Assembly: GCF_014145675.1 (NCBI RefSeq)
Contig: NZ_JACGZW010000008.1
Coordinates: 310,001 to 374,000, forward strand
Origin: Amycolatopsis dendrobii
GTDB taxonomy: Bacteria; Actinomycetota; Actinomycetes; Mycobacteriales; Pseudonocardiaceae
Direction of reading: 5' to 3'
DNA: 64,000 nucleotides
Made by a program: the position numbers and the translations under genes. A model generated the notes under the pieces. That model did not search any database. It was not told where the DNA came from and saw only the letters and a list, made by a program, of their open reading frames with translations. The first letter of the stretch is position 1, and every line of letters starts with the position of its first letter. Below, piece after piece: positions 16,527 through 24,994 of this stretch.

Positions 16527-17437
16527 CCCGCGGCGCCGCTGAGCCGGTTCCGCGCCCCGGACGGGTCGAAGTTCACCCGGCGGAGCGGTCCGGCGGCCAG
16601 CAGCACCACCGCCACCGCACTCAGCGCGGCCAGCACCAGCGCCGCCACGAACCGGGCCGGAACCGACGTCGCCGAGGCCAGCACCGCGTACCCGCCCAGC
16701 ACCACCGCGACCGGCCCGAGCAGCGCGATCGCCGTCAGCACCGGCGGGATCCGGCTGCCGTCCGGACGCCGCGCCGAGACGACCGCCGCGCCCGCCGACA
16801 CCACCGCGGCCACCAGCAGGCAGGCGCCCACGGTGTCGGAAAGACGGTGCCAGCTGAGCGCGACGGTCGCCGCGGCCACCCAGGCGACGCCGGGCGCACC
16901 CACGGCGAGCACCCAGGTCCGGAACCGCGCGGGCAGCACCACGGCCAGTGCCAGCAGCACGGCGGTGGCCGCGCTCACGTGCCCGCTCGGAAAGCTGTTG
17001 TGGTGCGGGGCGCCGGCCGAACCGACGTCCGGCCGGTCCAGCAGGTAGATCTTGAGCAGCTGCGCGGCCGCCAGCGGCAGCAAGTACAGCACCAGCGCGG
17101 TCACGCCGAGCGCGAATCGCTTGCGCAGCACCGCGAGCGCCACGATCACGATCCCGGCCGCGCCGAACACCTCGACCCCGTCGATCCCGGCCAGCGGCCG
17201 CGCCCAGTCCACAGTGGACCGCGGAAGGTTCTGCGCGAAGCGGACCACCCCGTCCTCGGCGCGCTGCCCGGCCTCGGTCCGCACGAACAGCAGGTAGGCG
17301 ACGACGAACGCGCCCGCGAACCCGATCGCGGCCGCGACCAGCACGGCGGTCCGCGAACGCCGCGGCGGGGCGAGCGCGTGCCGGGGTGCGGGCGGGGGCG
17401 TTTCGGACGTCGGCGTTTCAGGAGTCAGCACTGCCAT
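16520..17437 (-). CDS. PAP2-family membrane phosphatase
   Basis: A 305-residue integral membrane protein with the three phosphatidic acid phosphatase type 2 motifs in order: KIYLLDRP, FPSGH (about residues 149-153) and SWHRLSD, so it should hydrolyse a lipid or isoprenoid phosphate at the membrane surface. About seven hydrophobic segments follow a Pro-rich cytoplasmic N-terminus. A possible role is undecaprenyl pyrophosphate recycling. It is divergent from the two-component system at 17541, which may sense cell-envelope stress. Confidence 0.9.
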   Translation of the reverse strand: MAVLTPETPTSETPPPAPRHALAPPRRSRTAVLVAAAIGFAGAFVVAYLLFVRTEAGQRAEDGVVRFAQNLPRSTVDWARPLAGIDGVEVFGAAGIVIVALAVLRKRFALGVTALVLYLLPLAAAQLLKIYLLDRPDVGSAGAPHHNSFPSGHVSAATAVLLALAVVLPARFRTWVLAVGAPGVAWVAAATVALSWHRLSDTVGACLLVAAVVSAGAAVVSARRPDGSRIPPVLTAIALLGPVAVVLGGYAVLASATSVPARFVAALVLAALSAVAVVLLAAGPLRRVNFDPSGARNRLSGAAGS

Positions 17438-17540
17438 GCCTTCGAGCCTGGCCGCGGGATTTCGGGATCTCGTCAGAGCCGTGTCATGGTTTCGCTACAA
17501 GATCCGCCCGGCTCGCGCGAATCCGCGGGCATTCCGAATA

Positions 17541-18230
17541 ATGGCCCCTGTGGCTGTGGTGTTGGTGGTCGAGGACGACGCGTCCGTCCGCGAGGGCATG
17601 GAACTGGCGCTGCGCAGGCAAGGACACACGGTGCACACGGCCGCGACCGGCGAGGACGGCGTGGCGCAGCTGCGCGAACGCGCGCCCGACCTGGTGGTGC
17701 TCGACCTGATGCTGCCCGGCATCGACGGGTTCGAGACCTGCCGCCGGATCCGCGCGCTCGGCCAGGTGCCGATCATCATGCTCACCGCGCGCAGCGACGA
17801 TTTCGACATCGTCGCCGGCCTCGAAGCGGGCGCGGACGACTACGTCGTGAAGCCGATCGAACCGCGCGTGCTCGACGCCCGGATCCGCGCGGTGCTGCGC
17901 CGCACCGCCGCCGAACCCGGGGCCGCGGGCCCCGAACAGCACGGCGACCTGGTGATCGACCGGGCCGGGATGCTGGTGCGGAAGCACGGCGAACAGGTTT
18001 CGCTCACGCCGACCGAACTCAAGCTGCTGCTGGAGATCTCGCGCACGCCGGGCCAGGTGTACAGCCGCAGCCAGCTGCTCGCGTCCGTGTGGGGCCACGA
18101 CTATCTCGGCGATTCCCGCCTGGTCGACGCCTGCGTGCAGCGGCTGCGCGCGAAGATCGAGGACGTCCCGGCGCGGCCGGACCACGTGCAGACCGTCCGC
18201 GGCTTCGGCTACCGGTTCGGCCGCTCGTGA
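17541..18230 (+). CDS. OmpR/CseB-type response regulator
   Basis: A 229-residue response regulator. The receiver domain has the acidic pocket EDD (11-13), the phospho-acceptor Asp55 in VLDLMLPG, Thr82 and Lys104, and the C-terminal half (from about 135) is an OmpR-type winged helix ending in VRGFGYRFG. It resembles CseB of the Streptomyces envelope-stress system and also fits the position of MtrA. ATG at 17541 is the most likely start; a GTG three codons later is possible. Its stop overlaps the kinase start (GTGA). Confidence 0.93.
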   Translation: MAPVAVVLVVEDDASVREGMELALRRQGHTVHTAATGEDGVAQLRERAPDLVVLDLMLPGIDGFETCRRIRALGQVPIIMLTARSDDFDIVAGLEAGADDYVVKPIEPRVLDARIRAVLRRTAAEPGAAGPEQHGDLVIDRAGMLVRKHGEQVSLTPTELKLLLEISRTPGQVYSRSQLLASVWGHDYLGDSRLVDACVQRLRAKIEDVPARPDHVQTVRGFGYRFGRS

Positions 18231-19636
18231 ACCGGCTCCGGTCGTGGGTGTCCGGGCTGCGCCTGCGGCTGGTGCTGGCGTTCGCGGCGATGACGCTGGT
18301 CGGAGCGGGCGCGGCGGCGGGCGCGAGCTACGTGTCCGCGCGCAACACGATCCTGGCCGGCGTGCAGGACCCGGCGATGGTGCAGCTGCGCGACGAGGTC
18401 AGGACGTACCTGCCGCAGCTGACCCTGCCGCCCGACCAGCGCCAGCTCGACAACATGGCGAGCTCGCTCAAGGGCGTCACGACCGTAGTGTTCGGGTCGC
18501 TGCATTCGCGCGTCGGGCTGAATCCGGCGGAACTGCCCGCCGGGCTGCGCACCGCGGTCGCGGACGGGACCAGCATCCAGTTCCAGCGGGTCGTCGAGGG
18601 CGGGCGGCCGGTGCTCTACATCGGGATGCCGCTGCTGCGCTACGGCGCGGGGAAGAGCGAGCACACCGGCATCGAGGTCTACAAAACGGTTCCGCTCGCC
18701 ACCCAGCAGGCCGCGATCGAGCAGCTGGCGACGCGCGCGTGGCTGATGACCGCGCTGGCCCTGCCGATCGCGGTCGCGCTGGCGCTGCTGGCCGCGCGGC
18801 AAGTGCTGCGACCGGTGCGCGCGCTGAACTCCGCGGCCCGCAAACTCGGCGACGGGCAGCTCGACGTGCGCCTGCCCGCCAAGGGGTCCGACGAACTGGC
18901 CCAGCTGGTCACGACGTTCAACCACACCGCGGCGGAACTGGAACGCACCGTCGGCTCGCTGCGCGAAATGGAGGCCGACGCGCGCCGGTTCGTCGCCGAC
19001 GTCTCGCACGAGCTGCGCACGCCGCTGGCGGCGATGAACGTGGTCACCGACGTCCTCGACGAAGACGCCGACCAGCTGCCCTCGGACACCGCCGTAGCGG
19101 CGCGGCTGGTGTCCGCCGAAACGCGGCGGCTGACCCGGCTCGTGCAGGACCTGGTCGAGATCTCCCGCTTCGACGCCGGACGGGCCGAGTTGCGGGTCGA
19201 AGAGGTCGACCTGGCCGAGGCGGTGCCGAACAGCCTCGCCGCCCGCGGCTGGACCGACTCCGTGGCCGCCGACCTGCCGAGCATCACCGTGCCCGCCGAC
19301 CCGCGACGGCTCGACCTGGTCGTCGCCAACCTCGTCGGCAACGCCCTGCACCACGGCGCGCCGCCGGTCGAGGTCCGGCTGAGCACCGACGACACGACCG
19401 TCTTCCTGACCGTCACCGACCACGGCCCGGGAATTCCCGAGGAGGTGCTGCCGAAAGTGTTCGACCGCTTCGCGAAAGCCGACACCTCGCGAGCCCGCTC
19501 CGACGGAAGCGGCCTCGGTCTGTCGATCGCGCTGGAAAACGCCCGGCTGCACGGCGGCGACATCGAAGCCGCGAACACCGGCGACGGGGCGCGGTTCACG
19601 CTCCGGCTGCCCCGCACCGCGCAGGAGGAGCGATGA
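18227..19636 (+). CDS. Membrane sensor histidine kinase
   Basis: A 469-residue HAMP-type sensor kinase starting with GTG in the GTGA overlap with the response regulator. Hydrophobic helices at about 13-35 and 168-192 flank an extracytoplasmic domain; HAMP follows (RPVRALNSAARKLGDG). The H-box is VSHELRTPL (His261), then the N-box NLVGNALHH and G-boxes DHGPGIPEE and GSGLGLSIA. With the downstream lipoprotein it forms an RR-HK-lipoprotein operon like MtrAB-LpqB or the CseABC group. Confidence 0.93.
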   Translation: MNRLRSWVSGLRLRLVLAFAAMTLVGAGAAAGASYVSARNTILAGVQDPAMVQLRDEVRTYLPQLTLPPDQRQLDNMASSLKGVTTVVFGSLHSRVGLNPAELPAGLRTAVADGTSIQFQRVVEGGRPVLYIGMPLLRYGAGKSEHTGIEVYKTVPLATQQAAIEQLATRAWLMTALALPIAVALALLAARQVLRPVRALNSAARKLGDGQLDVRLPAKGSDELAQLVTTFNHTAAELERTVGSLREMEADARRFVADVSHELRTPLAAMNVVTDVLDEDADQLPSDTAVAARLVSAETRRLTRLVQDLVEISRFDAGRAELRVEEVDLAEAVPNSLAARGWTDSVAADLPSITVPADPRRLDLVVANLVGNALHHGAPPVEVRLSTDDTTVFLTVTDHGPGIPEEVLPKVFDRFAKADTSRARSDGSGLGLSIALENARLHGGDIEAANTGDGARFTLRLPRTAQEER

Positions 19637-20115
19637 AACTTCGGCGGCTCTTCGTTGTTTTCGCTTCTGTACTGGCCCTCGCCGGTTGCGGCATCCAGCC
19701 GACCGGAGTGGTTCCCGCCGGCGACGCCCCCGGCGGATTCCAGCTGGGCGCACCACGTCCGCAAATCACGCTCTACTTCGTCTACGCGGGACAACTCAGC
19801 CCCGTGCAGCGCGCTTGGGCAAGGGACGCGACCCCCACGACGGTCCTGACGGAACTGTTCGGCGGCCCGACTCGCACGGAGGAGCAGGAGGGTTTCTACT
19901 CGACGCTCTCGCCCGGCCGGCACGTCACGGTCGACACCTCGGCCCAGCCGGTGACCGTGACCGTCTCCGAATCGATGAAAATGCTGTACCCCATCGGCTT
20001 GCAGCAGGTGGTCTGCACCGTGTCCGCGTCGCTGGCGGCCTCCGGGCAGCCGGTCAGCAAGGGGATCACCGTGGTCGCGTCGGACACCAAACTCGAATCC
20101 CTGTACTGCAATTAG
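19633..20115 (+). CDS. Small GerMN-like lipoprotein linked to the two-component system
   Basis: A 160-residue exported lipoprotein: signal peptide with lipobox LALAGC (Cys19), then a single beta-rich domain (TLYFVYAGQLSPVQRAW and following) resembling the GerMN fold. The ATG overlaps the kinase stop (ATGA) and is preceded by AGGAGGAG. LpqB, the lipoprotein partner of MtrAB, carries GerMN domains but is about 580 residues, so this is a much shorter relative in the same operon position. It probably modulates the sensor kinase outside the membrane. It ends in a 4-base convergent overlap with the TetR gene. Confidence 0.82.
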   Translation: MKLRRLFVVFASVLALAGCGIQPTGVVPAGDAPGGFQLGAPRPQITLYFVYAGQLSPVQRAWARDATPTTVLTELFGGPTRTEEQEGFYSTLSPGRHVTVDTSAQPVTVTVSESMKMLYPIGLQQVVCTVSASLAASGQPVSKGITVVASDTKLESLYCN

Positions 20116-20705
20116 CCTTTCGGCACGAACCCGCGCACGACCCGCTCGACGATCCCCAGCACGGCTTCCGTCGCGCTCTCCCCCGCAGGCACCTGCCGCA
20201 ACGCCGCCTCCAACGCGCCCAGCACCGCACCGGTCAACGCCGCAGCCTCGACCCGATCCAGTCGCGGCGCACACGTCTCGTAGAGCTTCTCCGCCCACCT
20301 GTCGCCCACCGCTGCGTTGCGCAGCAGATATCCCGCGCGCAGCGCAGGGACCCCGGCCAGCAGCCGAGTGCGCACCTCAGTGAGCGGATGGTCCAGCGGA
20401 AAACTCCACGCGTCCGCCGTCGCCAGCGCGTAGACGGTCTTGGTCACCATCTCCGCCACCGGCGCTCCCGGCTCCGCCGCCGCGAAGACCTCGTCGACCA
20501 CCTCGTCGTAAAGATGCTGGTCAGCGAAGACGACGTCCTCTTTGGTGGCGAAGTAGTTGAAGTACGTCGCCGGGGACACCTTCGCCCGCGCGGAGATCTC
20601 GGCGACGGTCGTGCCGTCGTAGCCCTGCTCGTCGAACAGCGTGAGCGCCGCCTCGATCAGCGCCTGGCGGGTCCGCCGCTTCTTCTCTTCCCGCAACCCG
20701 GTCAT
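20112..20705 (-). CDS. TetR-family transcriptional regulator
   Basis: A 197-residue TetR regulator. The N-terminal helix-turn-helix is TTVAEISARAKVSPATYFNYFATKEDVV (about 32-59); the rest is the helical ligand and dimer domain. It is divergent to an FAD monooxygenase with a 17-bp palindrome in the 56-bp gap, so it very likely represses itself and the monooxygenase. Confidence 0.92.
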   Translation of the reverse strand: MTGLREEKKRRTRQALIEAALTLFDEQGYDGTTVAEISARAKVSPATYFNYFATKEDVVFADQHLYDEVVDEVFAAAEPGAPVAEMVTKTVYALATADAWSFPLDHPLTEVRTRLLAGVPALRAGYLLRNAAVGDRWAEKLYETCAPRLDRVEAAALTGAVLGALEAALRQVPAGESATEAVLGIVERVVRGFVPKG

Positions 20706-20731
20706 GGCAGGAATCTTAGCGTTACTCTAAA

Positions 20732-20748
20732 CTTAGAGAGTCTCTAAG
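20732..20748. promoter_or_regulatory. TetR operator
   Basis: A perfect palindrome CTTAGAGA, G, TCTCTAAG between the divergent TetR and FAD monooxygenase genes, four bases before the GGAGGT RBS of the latter. A weaker related half (CTTAGCGTTACTCTAA) lies immediately to its left. Confidence 0.72.
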
Positions 20749-20761
20749 ATTGGAGGTCCCG

Positions 20762-21994
20762 ATGGAACGGACCGGATGCGTGGTCGCCGGCGGCGGTCCG
20801 GCAGGCGTGATGCTGGGCCTGCTGCTGGCACGGGCCGGGGTCGAGGTGGTGGTGCTGGAAAAGCACCGCGACTTCCTGCGGGACTTCCGCGGCGACACTG
20901 TGCACCCGTCGACGCTGCGCCTGCTGGACGAACTGGGCCTCGGCGCCCAGTTCGCCGCACTGTCCCGTTCGGTCCTGGAGCGGATGAAAATGGAGATCGG
21001 CGAGGAAACGGTGATCGCCGCCGACTTCAGCAGACTGCGCGGCCCGCACAAGCACATCGCGATGGTCCCGCAAGCCGAATTCCTGGGCCTGCTGGCCGAA
21101 GCCGGTGCGGCAGAACCGAAATTCTCCCTGCGCATGGGCGCTTCCGTGGTGTCGCTCCGCCGCGAGGCCGGCCGCGTGACCGGCGTCGACTACCGCGACG
21201 ACACCGGTGTGCACGAGCTTGCCGCCCCGCTGACCGTCGGCTGCGACGGACGCTGGTCGACCGTGCGCCGCGAACTCGGCCTCGCCCTGCGGGAATCGGA
21301 CGTCCCGATGGACGTCTGGCAGGTGCGAGTGCCGAAAGCCGGACCGGGCGAACAGGGGGTGTTCGCCCGGTTCGGCCCCGGATACGCCTCAGTGACCATG
21401 GATCGCGGGGATTACTACCAAACCTCGTACCTCATCCCCCGAGGCCAAGACGCCCGCCTGCGTTCCGGCCCCGTCGAAGACTTCCGCGCACGGTTGGCAG
21501 AGCTTTTCGGCTGGACGCCTTCACAGGTGTCCGCCATCCGCTCGTGGGACGACGTGAAACTGCTCGAAGTGACTATGGGCCTCCTTCCGCGCTGGCACGC
21601 CCCCGGCGCGTTGTGCATCGGGGACGCGGCACACCCGATGTCGCCAGTGGGTGGCGTCGGGGTGAACCTCGCCGTGCAAGACGCTGTCGCCACCGCCCGG
21701 CTCCTCGCGGAACCGTTGCGCCGCGGGGAGGTTCCGGTGTCCCGCCTAGCCGCCGTACGCCGCCGCCGATTGCTGCCGACGGTCGCGGTGCAGTCGAGCC
21801 AGCGGGGCGAACACGAGATGCTGCTGCGCCCGGCACTCGCGGGGACGCTGGATCGTTTGCCCACGCCGATGCGGGTGGTGCAACGGTTTCCGGTGCTTTC
21901 CGGGGTGACTGCTTACCTTGGGGGTGTTGGGTTGCGGCCGGAACACGCACCTGCTTTCGCGCGACGGTCTGGTGTGGACAGTTACGCTGGCTGA
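20762..21994 (+). CDS. FAD-dependent oxidoreductase / aromatic monooxygenase
   Basis: A 410-residue flavoprotein monooxygenase: VAGGGPAGVMLGLLLARAGVEVVVLEK at the N-terminus, the DG motif CDGRWSTVR and the GD motif CIGDAAHPMSPVGGVGVNLAVQDA. It belongs to the PHBH-like group acting on aromatic compounds or antibiotics such as rifamycin or tetracycline; resistance by hydroxylation is one possibility given control by a TetR repressor, but specificity cannot be read. ATG at 20762 is preceded by GGAGGT (20752-20757). Confidence 0.9.
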   Translation: MERTGCVVAGGGPAGVMLGLLLARAGVEVVVLEKHRDFLRDFRGDTVHPSTLRLLDELGLGAQFAALSRSVLERMKMEIGEETVIAADFSRLRGPHKHIAMVPQAEFLGLLAEAGAAEPKFSLRMGASVVSLRREAGRVTGVDYRDDTGVHELAAPLTVGCDGRWSTVRRELGLALRESDVPMDVWQVRVPKAGPGEQGVFARFGPGYASVTMDRGDYYQTSYLIPRGQDARLRSGPVEDFRARLAELFGWTPSQVSAIRSWDDVKLLEVTMGLLPRWHAPGALCIGDAAHPMSPVGGVGVNLAVQDAVATARLLAEPLRRGEVPVSRLAAVRRRRLLPTVAVQSSQRGEHEMLLRPALAGTLDRLPTPMRVVQRFPVLSGVTAYLGGVGLRPEHAPAFARRSGVDSYAG

Positions 21995-22047
21995 ACGCTT
22001 GTCCGGCGCGGTGCCGCTTGCCCGCGTGGGGTTTGCGGCACCGCACC

Positions 22048-22139
22048 GGACTCGCTGCCCCGCCGGATGGCGCCGGGCTGGACTCGCTGCCCCGCCGGAT
22101 GGCGCCGGCCGGACTCGCTGCCCCGCCGGATGGCGCCGG
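22048..22139. repeat. Three tandem 31-32 bp repeats
   Basis: Three near-identical copies of a unit starting GGACTCGCTGCCCCGCCGG begin at 22048, 22080 and 22111 (unit length 31-32 bp) in the non-coding space after the FAD oxidoreductase. The unit contains the partly self-complementary CCGGATGGCGCCGG. Confidence 0.85.
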
Positions 22140-22262
22140 ACCGGAACACGCTCCGGTCGCCTCCGTTCCCCGGTCCGGACGGTAACCGCGTCGCCCAGGG
22201 CAGCCGCACCATTAGCCCACCTCCGGCGCTTCCCCCACGCCGATCCGCGCCGCCCGTGGCAG

Positions 22263-22823
22263 CTACGCCGGGTAAGCCCGCACCGATCGGGCGTCCTGCA
22301 ATGCGCGGGCCCACCATTCGAGCTGGTCGAGCAACGTCTTCGCCGCGGTCTCGGCGGCAGGGTCGACCGGTTCGCCGTCCTCCCCGAACCGGCCGTGCAC
22401 CCCGTGGAAGCTCACGGTTTCGCGGATGGTGACCGCGTGCAGTTCGGCGAAGACCGGACGGAGGTGTTCGACCGCGCGCAGTCCGCCGGAAATCCCGCCG
22501 TAGGACACGAAAGCGACCGGCTTCGCGTGCCATTCGCCGCGGAACCAGTCGAGGACGTTCTTGAGCGCGGCCGGGTAGCTGTGGTTGTACTCCGGCGTGA
22601 TCACGACGAACGCGTCCGCCGCGTCCAGCCGGGCAGCGACGGGCGCGGCTCCCTCGCCGTTCATCGCGAGCGGCAGCGAGATCTCGGCGACGTCCAGGAC
22701 GTCGACCGCGAACCCGCCGTGCCGGTCGGCCTGACGGGAGAACCAGCGCACGACCGTGGGGGCGAACCGCCCTTCCCTGGCGCTGCCGACGAGCACAGCG
22801 AGCCGGACCGGAGCTTCGGACAC
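22263..22823 (-). CDS. NADPH-dependent FMN reductase
   Basis: A 186-residue flavodoxin-like reductase. VGSAREGRFAP near residue 12 binds the FMN phosphate, and PEYNHSYPAALKN (about 77-89) is the diagnostic flavin motif. It reduces FMN, quinones or azo compounds with NADPH. GTG start at 22823 with GGAG upstream. Divergent to soxR, with a candidate SoxR box between, so it is probably a redox-stress gene, in line with actinomycete SoxR regulons that respond to redox-active metabolites. Confidence 0.92.
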   Translation of the reverse strand: MSEAPVRLAVLVGSAREGRFAPTVVRWFSRQADRHGGFAVDVLDVAEISLPLAMNGEGAAPVAARLDAADAFVVITPEYNHSYPAALKNVLDWFRGEWHAKPVAFVSYGGISGGLRAVEHLRPVFAELHAVTIRETVSFHGVHGRFGEDGEPVDPAAETAAKTLLDQLEWWARALQDARSVRAYPA

Positions 22824-22880
22824 GTTTTTCTCCTTTTCCCGGGGCAGGACAGGTTTCCCGCCTCCGGAAAGGAGTCTCGA

Positions 22881-22900
22881 ACTTCAAGCTCTCTTTAAGT
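22881..22900. promoter_or_regulatory. Candidate SoxR box
   Basis: ACTTCAAG-CTCT-CTTTAAGT, a 20-bp inverted repeat symmetric at all arm positions but one pair, centred between the FMN reductase and soxR starts. It resembles the actinomycete SoxR box CCTCAAG...CTTGAGG. Confidence 0.65.
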
Positions 22901-22917
22901 CAAGCTATGCTGAGCGC

Positions 22918-23385
22918 ATGGCTAAAACGGAGCTGCCCGAACTGACCGTGGGCGAACTCTCCCACCGCAGCGGCGTACCCGCGTCGGCCCTCCGGTTCTA
23001 CGAGGACGAGAACCTGATCCGCAGCAGGCGCACCGCGGGCAACCAGCGCCGCTACCGCCGCGACACCCTGCGGCGGGTCACGTTCATCCGCATGTCGCAG
23101 CGGGTGGGCATGCCGCTCGCGCAGATCCGCGACGTGCTGGCCCTCCTCCCGGACGACCGCACCCCGACCCGCGCCGACTGGTCCCGCATCTCGTCCTGCT
23201 GGCGCTCCGACCTCGACCAGCGCATCCGCCAGCTGGAACAACTCCGCGACCAGCTGAACGACTGCATCGGCTGCGGCTGCATGTCCCTGGCCAAATGCCG
23301 CCTGGCCAATCCGGAAGACCGCCTGGGCCAAGACGGCCCCGGCCCGCGACGACTCCCGGACCACCGGGGCACCGGGTTCGAGTGA
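22918..23385 (+). CDS. soxR: Redox-sensitive MerR-family activator SoxR
   Basis: A 155-residue MerR-type regulator. The N-terminal winged helix is TVGELSHRSGVPASALRFYEDENLI (about 10-34), and the metal motif CIGCGCMSLAKC (C-x2-C-x-C-x5-C, about 118-129) is the [2Fe-2S] ligand set unique to SoxR. Oxidation of the cluster activates transcription; in actinomycetes it senses redox-cycling pigments and quinones rather than general superoxide. Divergent to an NADPH-dependent FMN reductase. Confidence 0.95.
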   Translation: MAKTELPELTVGELSHRSGVPASALRFYEDENLIRSRRTAGNQRRYRRDTLRRVTFIRMSQRVGMPLAQIRDVLALLPDDRTPTRADWSRISSCWRSDLDQRIRQLEQLRDQLNDCIGCGCMSLAKCRLANPEDRLGQDGPGPRRLPDHRGTGFE

Positions 23386-24011
23386 GACCGCTCGGCAACT
23401 GAGATCTCTCGGAGGCTGAGCGGCTGCGGCGGCGAGGGTTCACTTCGCGCGAAGCTGCGGCCGCGCAGTTCTACGCGGAATCGTGCCCCGCTCTACACGG
23501 ACTGCGCCAGCAAGGCTGCGCCCGCTTCGGCCACCAACTCAGCACTCGCCGCGCACTCTCACGACGCCCGCTTCAGCTACCGGTCCCGCCTTCGCCGCGC
23601 GCACTCACTGCGGGTTGGCCAGCAACCCAACTCTCATCGCACGCCCTCACCGTCCTCTCCCCCGTCACCGATTCCGCTCTCGGTGTGCACTCTCCCTGCA
23701 CCCGCCTCAGCGACCAATCCCAGCTTCACCGCACGGCCCTCACCGCGTGCTAGCCCAGCAACCTAAGTTTCACCGCATACCCTCACCGCCCTCTCCCCAC
23801 CACCAATTCCGCCCTCGACCGCTCACACCGCACCTGACTCAGCAACCAATCCCCCCCTCGCCACGCATCCTCAGTGCGCGTTGGCCAGCAACCGACTCTC
23901 CTCACTCGCCCGCACCGCGTGCTAACCAACACGCATCACCGCCCCTCCTCTTAGCCCGCCGCGCAATGAGGACCGGTCACTCACGTGGCGCGTCAACCGC
24001 TCCGGTTCGGG
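23386..24011. repeat. Gene-free, C-rich stretch with degenerate repeats
   Basis: About 625 bp with no supportable gene. From about 23600 to 23900 the phrase CAGCAACC (once CAGCGACC) recurs at 23620, 23708, 23756, 23840 and 23886, each followed by CTCAYCGCA- or CCTCACCG-like text. The spacings 88, 48, 84 and 46 alternate, implying a decayed two-part unit of about 130-136 bp. Open frames through it are low-complexity Pro/Ser/His shadows. Confidence 0.6.
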
Positions 24012-24518
24012 TCATCCCAGCAGCAACCCCCTCACGTAGGCGGCCTGTCCGGCGTGCTGGAGGTCGTCGGACAGCACGCTGACCAGCCGAACGCCAAGCG
24101 TGACCGGCGGGTTCCAGCCTTCGTCGACCACGCGGTCCAGCGCCGCCCCGTTGAGGCTGGTCACCCAGGACACCGTGTGCTCGTGCACGGCGTCGTAGTA
24201 GCCGGTGAGCAAATCCGGCGACTCCGGCCGCACCTTGGCCACGTCGTCGCTGCTGTGCCCGTAGCCGATGTCGCCGGCCGGGAACGGCAGGCCGAATTTC
24301 TCGCGCCAGTCCTGTGCCGTCCAGAACTGGTCGGTGCCCGCGACGTCCGCGACATGGTCGTCCTGCACCCTCGCCAAATGCCAGACCAGCCAGCCGATCG
24401 AGTTGGCCTCCGGGCCGGGTCGCGCCGCCAGTTGCTCCGCGGTCAGCCCGTCGACTGCCTGGTGCACCACTTCCCGCACCCGGCCGAATCCGTCCACGAG
24501 CAGATCGGCCACATTCAT
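24012..24518 (-). CDS. DinB-family (DUF664/DinB_2-like) protein
   Basis: A 168-residue four-helix DinB-fold protein. His ligands for a divalent metal are in WLVWHLARVQDDH (about 44-56) and the C-terminal DDLQHAGQAAYVRG, which is characteristic of actinobacterial members. The fold includes mycothiol-dependent S-transferases, so a thiol-transferase role in mycothiol metabolism is possible but not shown. ATG at 24518 is chosen because GAGGAG precedes it. Confidence 0.85.
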   Translation of the reverse strand: MNVADLLVDGFGRVREVVHQAVDGLTAEQLAARPGPEANSIGWLVWHLARVQDDHVADVAGTDQFWTAQDWREKFGLPFPAGDIGYGHSSDDVAKVRPESPDLLTGYYDAVHEHTVSWVTSLNGAALDRVVDEGWNPPVTLGVRLVSVLSDDLQHAGQAAYVRGLLLG

Positions 24519-24690
24519 CTCGCGCTCCTCTTCCGTCGTCGTGCGCTTGCCTCGATCATGCCTCGAAGATCCGCTCGTGCCCAGCACTGTGACTCGAGCG
24601 GCACGAGGGGTCCCTTCGCCCCGGATCGAAGCGCCTCAACCCGGGAAATCCGTTGACTACCAGCGGTGACCACGACTGTCCACTTCGGAC

Positions 24691-24720
24691 CTGACGAGGG
24701 CGGCCGACGTCAGGTAAAAT
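24691..24720 (+). promoter_or_regulatory. Promoter of small membrane protein
   Basis: CTGACG (24691-24696) and TAAAAT (24715-24720) with an 18-bp spacer form a reasonable vegetative promoter upstream of the small gene at 24768, giving a leader of about 40 nt that contains GGAGGG. Confidence 0.45.
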
Positions 24721-24767
24721 GCCGCACGAAAGCGATCTGCACGCCGACGACGCGAACGGAGGGCCTT

Positions 24768-24917
24768 GTGGCGATCACCGCGCCCCGCGCCCTGCCCGGC
24801 TTCGACAACATCGCCGGTGTCGCGATTCCGGCCTGGGCGGGCATGGTGATCACCGCGGCCTGCGCGATTTCGGCGATCACGGTTCTGCTGGTGATCCTGC
24901 GCAACCGGCGCAAGTAG
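24768..24917 (+). CDS. Small single-span membrane protein
   Basis: A 49-residue protein starting with GTG at 24768, with GGAGGG just upstream and a plausible promoter. Residues about 20-44 (WAGMVITAACAISAITVLLVIL) form one transmembrane helix followed by a positive RNRRK tail, so the C-terminus is probably cytoplasmic. Function unknown. The frame is open further upstream, but that part is Arg/Thr-rich and lacks a start with an RBS. Confidence 0.5.
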   Translation: MAITAPRALPGFDNIAGVAIPAWAGMVITAACAISAITVLLVILRNRRK

Positions 24918-24994
24918 GCCACGCGCGACGGTTGCTTCGATACCCGCCGGATCCTGAGTTCAGCAGCGCGGAATCCTGCGCCGCGCCAGGGAGA

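Noticed and set aside
23386..24011. Looked for a CRISPR array or integron in the repeat stretch
   Set aside because: Repeat units are degenerate with irregular spacing and there is no cas or integrase gene in the window.
23483..24082. Possible 199-residue plus-strand gene after soxR
   Set aside because: Low-complexity Pro/Ser/His/Arg translation of a C-rich repeat region with no RBS or domain.
24603..24635. Possible hairpin near the AGGGGTCCC stretch
   Set aside because: Arms pair only partly, so I did not call a terminator.
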